Translations under genes and position numbers: made by a program
Origin: Flavobacteriales bacterium
GTDB lineage: Bacteria; Bacteroidota; Bacteroidia; Flavobacteriales_D; Parvicellaceae
DNA length: 10,266 nucleotides
Assembly: GCA_027047735.1 (NCBI GenBank)
Contig: JALTUD010000706.1
Span: 1 to 10,266 of the forward strand
Direction of reading: 5' to 3'
Shown here: piece after piece, positions 1 to 5,721 of the stretch
How the letters are laid out: each line of letters begins with the position of its first letter
Numbering within the stretch: position 1 is the stretch's first letter
Notes under the pieces: generated by a model
The model's input: the letters and a program-made list of their open reading frames with translations, nothing else
What the model was told of the DNA's origin: nothing
Database searches by the model: none

Positions 1-146
1 AGGGATAGAACGGCGTGTTTGAGCTCTTTTTTGCTTGCTTGCTGTTTGCAAGCAAAAAAAGCGAGTAGTGATAGCCCGACCATTACGGCGTTAAAAAGTA
101 ATGTAGTGCAACGGAATTGCTTTTTTATGCTGTAATGGGAACGCCC
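1..146 (-). repeat. Structured intergenic element with two hairpins, cut by window edge
   Basis: Two strong hairpins lie side by side. The first has a perfect 12-bp stem (27-38 with 48-59) around a 9-nt loop; TTGC is repeated three times at 31-42, so a second pairing register (35-42 with 48-55) is also possible. The second pairs 80-102 with 116-138: 23 positions with one T/T mismatch and three G-U wobbles around a 13-nt loop. Neither stem is followed by a T tract, so these are not ordinary terminators. Read on the minus strand, the element begins GGGCGTTCCC, has TCGGGCTATC between the hairpins and ends CTATCCCT at the window edge. From memory this resembles an interspersed intergenic element common in flavobacterial genomes (GGGCGTT ... 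TCGGGCT ... CTATCCCTAACGC). The hairpins are seen; the family assignment is inference. No coding capacity was found. Confidence 0.5.
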
Positions 147-190
147 AAAATGAAATCTTTATCAAGTGGTTATTGGTTGTATTTAACACG

Positions 191-340
191 ATTTAAACAT
201 TGAAATGAGCCTAATAAAGCGTTTTATTTCCCTTATTCATCTTCATAAAATATTTCCATAGTTACGGCTATGCTAAGGTTTTATTCATCGTCTAAGAAAA
301 CTAAAACTCACTTTCTTTTGGCTCTTTTCAATTTTCAAAT
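191..340. repeat. Nested inverted repeat upstream of recF
   Basis: The left arm (191-230) and right arm (301-340) are imperfect inverted copies; the outer 20 bases of each arm match at 17 positions, and the inner parts match with short gaps. Between them sits another imperfect hairpin: 245-250 pairs with 279-284 and CATAG (257-261) pairs with CTATG (268-272). TTATTCATC occurs directly repeated at 233-241 and 281-289. The left arm recurs inverted at 8011-8050 with 35 of 40 bases identical and no gaps. The structure suggests a dispersed, non-coding palindromic element of the REP or MITE kind, but no transposase or clear target-site duplication is visible. Its right end lies only about 27 nt before the preferred recF start. 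Confidence 0.6.
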
Positions 341-351
341 GGTATTATGCT

Positions 352-359
352 TATTTTTG
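352..359 (+). promoter_or_regulatory. Possible -7 promoter element for recF
   Basis: TATTTTTG fits the Bacteroidota -7 consensus TAnnTTTG. No convincing TTG lies about 20 nt upstream. If used, transcription would begin within a few bases of the ATG at 368, giving a leaderless or nearly leaderless recF message. This is a weak call because AT-rich DNA produces such octamers by chance. Confidence 0.22.
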
Positions 360-367
360 CTCTTGTT

Positions 368-1480
368 ATGAATCTTTCTCATCTGTCTCTTATAAATTTT
401 AAAAATTTCGATGATATTTCGTTGGACTTAAATCCTTCCGTTAACTGTTTTTTAGGGAATAACGGGGAAGGGAAAACGAATTTGCTGGATGCTATTTATT
501 ATCTTTCTTATACGAAAAGTTATTTCAATTCTATTGATAGTCAGAATATTAAGTTTGGAGAACCTTTTTTTGTAAATCAGGGTGTTTTTGAGTTGAAAGG
601 TGAATTGTTTAACGTGTATTGCGGGGTGAAGAAAGGGACGAAAAAGCAATTTAAACTGAATAAAAAGAATTATGCTAAGTTAGCGGAGCATATTGGAAAA
701 TTTCCTGTTGTTTTGATTACGCCTTACGATAGTAATTTGATTTTGGAAGGCAGTGAGCTCAGACGTAAATTTTTGGACAGCTTGATTTCTCAATTTGATC
801 GGGGGTACTTAGATGATTTGATTCGGTATAATAAATTATTGAATAATCGAAATGCTACGTTGAAACAGATGGCGGAACGGGGGAGTTTTAATCCGGATTT
901 GCTTGAGGTGATTGATTTTCAGCTGATGGAGAAGGGAACGAGGATTTATAATACTCGAAAGGATTTTCTTGATGATTTTATTCCGGTGTTTAATCAATTC
1001 TACCGCGATATTTCCAATCAATCCGAACAGGTTGACTTAAACTATTCTTCTGCCTTACATCATTCATCTTTCGAAAAACTTCTTTCGGATAATTTAGAAC
1101 GGGATAGAAGATTGACCTATACGTCGCAAGGTATCCATAAGGATGATTTGGAATTTAAAATTATGGGCGATTATTCTTTAAAAAAGTTTGCTTCTCAGGG
1201 GCAACAAAAATCTTTTTTGATTGCTCTTAAATTGGCTCAATTTGAATATATAAAACAACAGAAAGGTTTTCCGCCTATTTTATTATTGGATGATATTTTT
1301 GATAAGTTAGATGATAATCGGGTTAGTTATATATTAAAGCTTATTGCGAATAATAATTTGGGGCAAACTTTTATAACGGATACTAATTTGACAAAAGTTC
1401 CAACAATTTTGAAGGATTTAGGAATAAATTTCAGTGCTTTTGAGGTGAAAAACAATAATCACGCGTCAATTAAGGTGTGA
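368..1480 (+). CDS. recF: DNA replication and repair protein RecF
   Basis: RecF is a cytoplasmic SMC/ABC-like ATPase that binds gapped DNA and, with RecO and RecR, loads RecA on SSB-coated single strands. In the 370-residue protein from ATG 368, the Walker A motif GNNGEGKT is at residues 30-37, the ABC signature SQGQQKS at 276-282 and the Walker B region ILLLDDIFDKLD at 304-315. These are the family hallmarks, and the length is typical (about 360-370). An upstream in-frame ATG at 347 would add MLIFALV. I prefer 368 because the protein then opens MNLSHLSLINFKNF, like other RecF proteins, and because 347 lies just beyond the intergenic repeat. The gene stands alone here: the DUF721 gene often found beside recF in flavobacteria does not follow. 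There are no signs of frameshift or decay. Confidence 0.95.
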   Translation: MNLSHLSLINFKNFDDISLDLNPSVNCFLGNNGEGKTNLLDAIYYLSYTKSYFNSIDSQNIKFGEPFFVNQGVFELKGELFNVYCGVKKGTKKQFKLNKKNYAKLAEHIGKFPVVLITPYDSNLILEGSELRRKFLDSLISQFDRGYLDDLIRYNKLLNNRNATLKQMAERGSFNPDLLEVIDFQLMEKGTRIYNTRKDFLDDFIPVFNQFYRDISNQSEQVDLNYSSALHHSSFEKLLSDNLERDRRLTYTSQGIHKDDLEFKIMGDYSLKKFASQGQQKSFLIALKLAQFEYIKQQKGFPPILLLDDIFDKLDDNRVSYILKLIANNNLGQTFITDTNLTKVPTILKDLGINFSAFEVKNNNHASIKV

Positions 1481-1552
1481 ATTTGTATGTTTTATTATGT
1501 TTCAATTTTGCAAAATAGATAAAAAACGTGAGTTAGTCTAATTTTTGTGCTT

Positions 1553-1586
1553 TTTGTTCGTGGATGTGATAAAAGTATTACCTTTG
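1553..1586 (+). promoter_or_regulatory. Promoter of the leader / small RNA before the kinase operon
   Basis: TTTG at 1553-1556 and TACCTTTG at 1579-1586 match the Bacteroidota -33 and -7 elements, separated by 22 nt, within the reported 17-23 nt range. Transcription would start near 1593. The start precedes an intrinsic terminator, so the primary product may be a short RNA, with readthrough feeding the kinase gene. Confidence 0.55.
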
Positions 1587-1592
1587 TATCGG

Positions 1593-1669
1593 GGTAGTCA
1601 AATAAATAGTTGCTTTTTATAAAGTAACTGATTTTTTCGGGGATGCAGTTAATCTGCATCCCTTTTTTT
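1593..1669 (+). ncRNA. Candidate small RNA or attenuator leader (about 75 nt)
   Basis: Between a good promoter (-7 element 1579-1586) and a strong intrinsic terminator lies a roughly 75-nt transcribable segment with two hairpins and no supported reading frame. The first hairpin pairs 1608-1616 with 1621-1629 (9 bp, one G-U, 4-nt loop); the second is the terminator. The promoter-hairpin-terminator layout is that of a small regulatory RNA. It lies immediately before the kinase operon, so it could equally be a 5' leader controlling readthrough. I do not recognise it as a known RNA family. The 5' end is estimated from the promoter. Confidence 0.35.
1640..1669 (+). terminator. Intrinsic terminator upstream of the kinase gene
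   Basis: A perfect 9-bp stem, GGGATGCAG (1640-1648) with CTGCATCCC (1654-1662), has a 5-nt loop and is followed by seven T residues (1663-1669). It could end recF readthrough and also the short transcript from the promoter at 1553-1586. Confidence 0.85.
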
Positions 1670-1682
1670 GTTTTTAAGAATG

Positions 1683-1706
1683 TTCTACTTTTTTTAGAAA
1701 GTAGAA
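1683..1706 (+). promoter_or_regulatory. Hairpin over the translation start region of the kinase gene
   Basis: TTCTACTTT (1683-1691) pairs perfectly with AAAGTAGAA (1698-1706) around a 6-nt loop. The stem ends 11 nt before the ATG at 1718, so it would sit where an initiating ribosome lands. It has no T tract after it. It could modulate translation, or be a protein-binding palindrome in DNA. The pairing is seen; the role is inference. Confidence 0.4.
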
Positions 1707-1717
1707 AAATATAAAAT

Positions 1718-3247
1718 ATGGAATTTTCGACGTCAATTTATAAAAATCTATTTGAAAACGCGAAAGAAGGAATGCTTTTAAGTAATCAAAACGGAAAGAT
1801 AGAGCTGGTGAATAAGAGTTTTATCAAAATGTTTGGTTACCCAGATAAAGAAGAGTTGATTGGTAAATCCATAGAAGCTGTTATTCCAAAGAAACATAAG
1901 TCAGCACATAAGCATCATACAGAAACATACGTTAATAAACCGTCGGTAAGGAAATTAGGTGTGGGTCGAACGCTTTACGGAGAACGTAAAGACGGGAGTG
2001 TTTTTCCGGTGGAAATATCATTGAGTCATTTCAATAATGAAAAAGATGAGATGGTAATCTTAGCCTTTGTTGTTGATATAACAGAGCGTAAAAGAAATGA
2101 AGATGAAATTTTGAGGTTGAATGAACAATTGGAGGAAAAAGTTGAAAACAGAACCAAAGAATTAAAAAACAGTTATCAATTATTTAACCAGATAGCACGA
2201 AATTTTCCGAAAGGGACAATCAATGTTTTTGATAAGGAGCTGAATTATATTTTTGTTGCCGGTCAGGAGTTGTTTCAATTGGGGATTGATAGTACGCAGT
2301 TAGTAGGAAGTAACTACCTTACCAGATTAAAGCCGGAGATAGCAACAACCATAAAAAAACGATTAGAAAAAGTTTTTGAGGGAATAGAACAAGGGTTTGA
2401 AGTTGAATCGGCTAATAATTTTTATCAAATAAATGCTGTTCCATTGCCGGAAAATGACGGAACAATTGAGCGGATATTGGTAGTTGAGAAAAATATAACA
2501 GAGGAGAAAAAGGCTGAAGAAAAAATAAGGAAAGCACTAGAGAAAGAAAAGGAATTAAATGAATTAAAATCTAGATTTGTATCGATGGTTTCTCATGAAT
2601 TCCGGACACCATTGAGTGCTATTTATTCCTCAGCAACATTACTTTCTAAATATACGAAAGAAGATCAACAAGACAGAAGAGATAAGCACATAAATAGAAT
2701 CAAGTCAACGGTAAGTTCTTTAACTGAGATTCTAAACGATGTACTTTCTATATCGAAAGTAGAAGAGGGGATAATAAAAGTAGAATATAAAGAAGTAAAA
2801 GTAGGGGCTTTGTGCGGAGATATAGCTGATGAATTGCAGTCTATAGCAAGGCGAGGGCAAAGGATAAGTTATACGCATTCGGGATTGGATACAGTTGTTT
2901 GCGATCCTAATTTGATGCGTAAAATAACGTTAAACTTGCTATCAAATGCAGTGAAATATTCTTTTGATAATGGTGAGATTTTGTTAGCAACTAAGGCAGA
3001 TGAGCATGCTTTACTTATTCAAGTAACCGATCATGGGATAGGGATTCCGCAAGAAGAGCAAAAGAAAATGTTTGAACGATTTTTTAGAGCTAAAAACGTT
3101 ACTAATATAGAAGGAACCGGTTTGGGGTTAAATATTGTTAAAAAATATGTTGAACTTTTAAACGGAGAGATTACCTTTGTAAGCAAACCGGAAGAGGAAA
3201 CAGTTTTTACGGTAAGTTTACCAATCCAATCAATATCGAAAATCTAA
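1718..3247 (+). CDS. Soluble PAS-PAS sensor histidine kinase, FixL-like first PAS
   Basis: This 509-residue kinase has no transmembrane segment or signal peptide and so senses a cytoplasmic cue. Domain order: PAS 1 at about 5-123, a coiled coil at 123-150, a second PAS-like domain at 153-262, a second helical linker at 262-285, HisKA with the H-box SHEFRTPL and phospho-acceptor His293, then HATPase_c with N-box NLLSNAVKY (406-414), G1 DHGIGIP (438-444), F-box MFERFF (451-456) and G2 GTGLGL (466-471). All catalytic motifs are intact. PAS 1 aligns without gaps to the heme segment of Bradyrhizobium FixL: His64 matches the heme-proximal His200, Arg84 matches the oxygen-sensing Arg220, and GERKDGSVFP matches GQRKDGSTFP. 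Many non-heme PAS domains share parts of this pattern, so oxygen or heme sensing is inference. The receiver-CRP gene starts 9 nt after the stop and is the obvious phosphorelay partner. Confidence 0.9.
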   Translation: MEFSTSIYKNLFENAKEGMLLSNQNGKIELVNKSFIKMFGYPDKEELIGKSIEAVIPKKHKSAHKHHTETYVNKPSVRKLGVGRTLYGERKDGSVFPVEISLSHFNNEKDEMVILAFVVDITERKRNEDEILRLNEQLEEKVENRTKELKNSYQLFNQIARNFPKGTINVFDKELNYIFVAGQELFQLGIDSTQLVGSNYLTRLKPEIATTIKKRLEKVFEGIEQGFEVESANNFYQINAVPLPENDGTIERILVVEKNITEEKKAEEKIRKALEKEKELNELKSRFVSMVSHEFRTPLSAIYSSATLLSKYTKEDQQDRRDKHINRIKSTVSSLTEILNDVLSISKVEEGIIKVEYKEVKVGALCGDIADELQSIARRGQRISYTHSGLDTVVCDPNLMRKITLNLLSNAVKYSFDNGEILLATKADEHALLIQVTDHGIGIPQEEQKKMFERFFRAKNVTNIEGTGLGLNIVKKYVELLNGEITFVSKPEEETVFTVSLPIQSISKI

Positions 3248-3256
3248 AAATAATAG

Positions 3257-4312
3257 ATGAAGAAAAAAATACTAGTTATAGACGATAACCTGAGTATGAG
3301 AGAGAATATAGCCGAAATCATTGAGTTGGCAGGCTATGATACAATTACTGCGGAAAATGGGAAAGTTGGCGTAGCGATAGCACAAGAACAGCATCCTGAT
3401 TTGATTGTTTGCGATATCATGATGCCCGAATTGGATGGGTATGGTGTGTTGTATTTATTAAGTAAAAATCCTGAAACAAGCAACATCCCTTTTATTTTTC
3501 TTACGGCAAAAGCAGAGATGGACGATCTAAGAAAGGGAATGAACCAAGGAGCAGATGACTACCTAATCAAACCATTTGAGGAGTCAGACTTGTTGAATGC
3601 TATTGAAATAAGGTTGAAGAAGAGTGAAAAGGTGAAGCAGTCTTTACAAAATACTGAAGATAATTTGACTTCGTTTTTTAACGAAGCAAGAGGAAATGAG
3701 GCGTTAAAAGAATTATCGGAAAGCCATAAAATCAAACACTTAAAAAAAAGGGAGATGCTTTATTTAGAGGATAATTTCCCACATGCTTTATTTTATATCT
3801 CTAAGGGAAAAGTAAAGACTTTTAAAACCAATGAAGGTGGGAAGGAGTTGATAACCGGTGTTTTTGGTAAAGGTGATTTTTTAGGTTACTTGCCTTTATT
3901 GAAAGATTGCGAATATCAAGATTCGGCAATGGCTCTGGAAGATTCGGAAATTAATGTTATTTCAAAAGATGATTTTAACAAATTGGTGAATACCAATAAG
4001 GATGTTTCCATGAAATTCATTAAATTACTTTCCGGAAATGTAATGGAAAAAGAAGAAGAGTTGTTGAAGTATGCCTACAATTCAGTTCGTAAGCGTGTAG
4101 CAGATTCTTTAGTTAAAATAGCCGGTAAGTATGAAGAAGATAATCAGGATTTATTCGCCTTGTCAAGAGAAGATTTAGCTAATATGGTTGGTACGGCTCC
4201 TGAGTCTGTGATACGTGTGTTAAGTGAGTTTAAGGCGGATAAAATAATTGAAACACAAGGGAGAAAAGTTAAGATTTTAGATGTTGAGTATTTAAAAAAC
4301 ATACATTACTAA
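3257..4312 (+). CDS. Response regulator: receiver domain fused to CRP/FNR-type regulator
   Basis: This is a 351-residue cytoplasmic transcription regulator. The receiver domain (about 3-122) has acidic residues Asp9/Asp10, phospho-acceptor Asp53, Thr83 and Lys105, all expected of an active receiver. A linker leads to a cyclic-nucleotide-binding-like beta barrel (about 155-260) and a CRP-type winged helix-turn-helix (about 272-345), whose recognition helix APESVIRVL carries Glu316 and Arg320 at the DNA-contacting positions of CRP and FNR. The barrel lacks the usual cAMP contacts: the GEL motif reads GYL (210-212), and the Arg-Ser pair reads Asp-Ser (222-223). The FNR iron-sulfur cysteine cluster is also absent. 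Phosphorylation of Asp53 by the adjacent kinase is therefore the likely switch. With a FixL-like kinase beside it, this could replace the separate FixJ and FixK steps; the regulon cannot be read from this window. Confidence 0.9.
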   Translation: MKKKILVIDDNLSMRENIAEIIELAGYDTITAENGKVGVAIAQEQHPDLIVCDIMMPELDGYGVLYLLSKNPETSNIPFIFLTAKAEMDDLRKGMNQGADDYLIKPFEESDLLNAIEIRLKKSEKVKQSLQNTEDNLTSFFNEARGNEALKELSESHKIKHLKKREMLYLEDNFPHALFYISKGKVKTFKTNEGGKELITGVFGKGDFLGYLPLLKDCEYQDSAMALEDSEINVISKDDFNKLVNTNKDVSMKFIKLLSGNVMEKEEELLKYAYNSVRKRVADSLVKIAGKYEEDNQDLFALSREDLANMVGTAPESVIRVLSEFKADKIIETQGRKVKILDVEYLKNIHY

Positions 4313-4329
4313 AAAAATACAAAAAAAAG

Positions 4330-4361
4330 TTTGGAAGAAAGATTTACATATCTTATCTTTG
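4330..4361 (+). promoter_or_regulatory. Promoter of the tRNA-Ser / tRNA-Pro unit
   Basis: TTTG (4330-4333) and TATCTTTG (4354-4361) are exact matches to the Bacteroidota -33 and -7 elements with a 20-nt spacer. Transcription should start near 4368, about 14 nt before the mature 5' end of tRNA-Ser. It begins only 18 nt after the upstream stop codon; no terminator hairpin lies between. Confidence 0.85.
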
Positions 4362-4381
4362 CAGTCCGATTTTTCGGCAAC

Positions 4382-4465
4382 GGAGAGGTGGCAGAGTGGT
4401 AATGCAGCAGATTGCTAATCTGTCGACGCTAAAACGTCGCCAGGGTTCGAGTCCCTGTCTCTCCG
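4382..4465 (+). tRNA. tRNA-Ser (anticodon GCU)
   Basis: This class II tRNA of 84 nt reads AGC/AGU codons. The acceptor stem GGAGAGG pairs with TCTCTCC (last pair G-U) and the discriminator is G4465, as expected for serine. The anticodon loop TTGCTAA puts GCT at 4414-4416. The long variable arm has a 5-bp stem CGACG/CGTCG (4424-4439), and the T arm has GTTCGAG. The 3' CCA is not encoded (CAA follows the discriminator), so it must be added after transcription. Confidence 0.97.
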
Positions 4466-4489
4466 CAATTTTTCATAGTAAGGGTTACT

Positions 4490-4564
4490 CGGGATGTGGC
4501 CCAGTCCGGTCAAGGCGCCTGGTTTGGGACCAGGAGATCGCAGGTTCGAATCCTGCCATCCCGA
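4490..4564 (+). tRNA. tRNA-Pro (anticodon UGG)
   Basis: This class I tRNA of 75 nt has acceptor stem CGGGATG / CATCCCG with discriminator A4564. The C1-G72 pair and A73 are typical of bacterial tRNA-Pro. The anticodon stem CCTGG / CCAGG encloses loop TTTGGGA with TGG at 4525-4527. The T arm contains GGTTCGAATCC. CCA is not encoded. It lies 24 nt after tRNA-Ser and shares its promoter and terminator. Confidence 0.97.
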
Positions 4565-4572
4565 CGAAAAAA

Positions 4573-4600
4573 GCAATCGATTTATCGGTTGCTTTTTTTT
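4573..4600 (+). terminator. Intrinsic terminator of the tRNA unit
   Basis: GCAATCGA (4573-4580) pairs with TCGGTTGC (4585-4592; one G-U) over a TTTA loop, followed by eight T residues. An A run just before (4567-4572) can extend the stem into the T tract. Confidence 0.9.
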
Positions 4601-4661
4601 GTTTCTATCTGTTTCTTTGATGTAACTTGTAAAACTATTTTTATTTCTTAATTATTAGTTT

Positions 4662-4669
4662 TATCTTCG
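4662..4669 (+). promoter_or_regulatory. Weak candidate -7 element for the porP-like gene
   Basis: TATCTTCG differs by one base from TAnnTTTG and lies 36 nt before the ATG at 4705. No clear TTG is present about 20 nt upstream. A promoter must exist between the tRNA terminator and 4705, and this is the best visible candidate, but it is weak. Confidence 0.3.
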
Positions 4670-4704
4670 TTTGTGGAGAAATTCCGTAAACAAAAGTAAA
4701 ATCA

Positions 4705-5718
4705 ATGCGAATACATAATTTTATAACTATTCTTTTTTTATTTGGGAGAGTTTCCTTGTCTTTTGGGCAAGATATTCATTATTCGCAATTTGATTTATCG
4801 CCTATTAATTTGAATCCTGCTCAAACGGGGCAGTTTGTCGGGGATTATCGTTTTATCGGAAATTACCGAACGCAATGGTCTTCGGTTACGATTCCTTACA
4901 ATACCTTTAGTTTTGGAGCAGATGCTAGAAATTTTTTGCCAACCAAAAATATAGCCGGAGGAATACAAATTAATCAAGATAAAACCGGGGATTCAAGGTT
5001 GAAAACTTTTCAAGCTAATTTATCGGGGAGTTATCTGTTGCCGATAAATGAAGATTCTTCTCAAAATATTTCTTTTGGCATACAAACCGGATTAACCAAT
5101 AAAACCATAGCTTACGATGCGTTGTTTTTTGATGCGCAATATGATGGTTATGCTTATAATCCTGCTTTATCAACCCAAGAAAACTTTCTTAAAAACAGTA
5201 AAACCTACTTGAATTTGAATACGGGAATTGCTTACTTTCATCAGATAGAAAAGAGGAAAACGATTTCAGGAGGAATTGCCTTATTTAATATTACTAAGCC
5301 TAATCAGAGTTTTTATAATGAAAATAGTGTCAAATTAGATAGAAGATTGGTGCTACATACAAATGCTGAATGGAAGGTAGCTGAAAAAATAAATATCTTA
5401 CCAAGTATTTTATTGATGCGACAAGGGAAATATACAGAGTTTAATTTTGGAGGAAGTGTAAAGTATATTTTAACCGATTTTATTGGTTTGTACAGGACGG
5501 TGTGGTTTGGGATGTTTTACAGAAATAAAGATGCAGGTTATTTAACGGCGGGGATGGATTATGATAATTGGAAAATTGGATTAAGTTATGATATTAATAC
5601 TTCTACATTAGTCCCCGCAAGTCGAAGAAGAGGAGGTTTTGAGTTGGCTTTAATTTATATCATTAACAGAACCCCGTTTAAGCGAGTACAACACCGAATT
5701 TGTCCTAATTATATGTAG
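4705..5718 (+). CDS. PorP/SprF-family outer membrane protein (type IX secretion-associated)
   Basis: The 337-residue precursor has an N-terminal signal peptide (about 1-21, ending SFGQ) and no lipobox. The mature protein opens DIHYSQFDLSPINLNPAQTG and continues with NYRTQW (53-58), the hallmark start of PorP/SprF-family proteins. It ends in a membrane strand with RRRGGFELALIY (307-318) and a Cys-Pro near the C terminus (RICPNYM), also common in the family. The alternating beta-strand pattern throughout suggests an outer-membrane barrel of about 12-14 strands. Founding members, PorP in Porphyromonas and SprF in Flavobacterium, work with the type IX secretion system, often moving one particular large surface protein. 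No such partner and no core gld/por gene is adjacent here, so this is an orphan paralogue of unknown client. The biotin ligase gene starts 3 nt after its stop. Confidence 0.88.
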   Translation: MRIHNFITILFLFGRVSLSFGQDIHYSQFDLSPINLNPAQTGQFVGDYRFIGNYRTQWSSVTIPYNTFSFGADARNFLPTKNIAGGIQINQDKTGDSRLKTFQANLSGSYLLPINEDSSQNISFGIQTGLTNKTIAYDALFFDAQYDGYAYNPALSTQENFLKNSKTYLNLNTGIAYFHQIEKRKTISGGIALFNITKPNQSFYNENSVKLDRRLVLHTNAEWKVAEKINILPSILLMRQGKYTEFNFGGSVKYILTDFIGLYRTVWFGMFYRNKDAGYLTAGMDYDNWKIGLSYDINTSTLVPASRRRGGFELALIYIINRTPFKRVQHRICPNYM

Positions 5719-5721
5719 CCG

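Noticed and set aside
1643..1714. A 23-codon open frame (starts MQLICIPFF) ending 3 nt before the kinase ATG
   Set aside because: It starts inside the terminator stem and reads through the T tract, which explains its hydrophobic look; no evidence of translation.
4382..4564. tRNA genes as an integration site for a mobile element
   Set aside because: No integrase and no duplicated tRNA 3' end are seen on either side; flanking genes are ordinary chromosomal genes.
4396..4620. A 74-codon plus-strand open frame
   Set aside because: It runs straight through tRNA-Ser, tRNA-Pro and their terminator; the translation only reflects structured RNA sequence.
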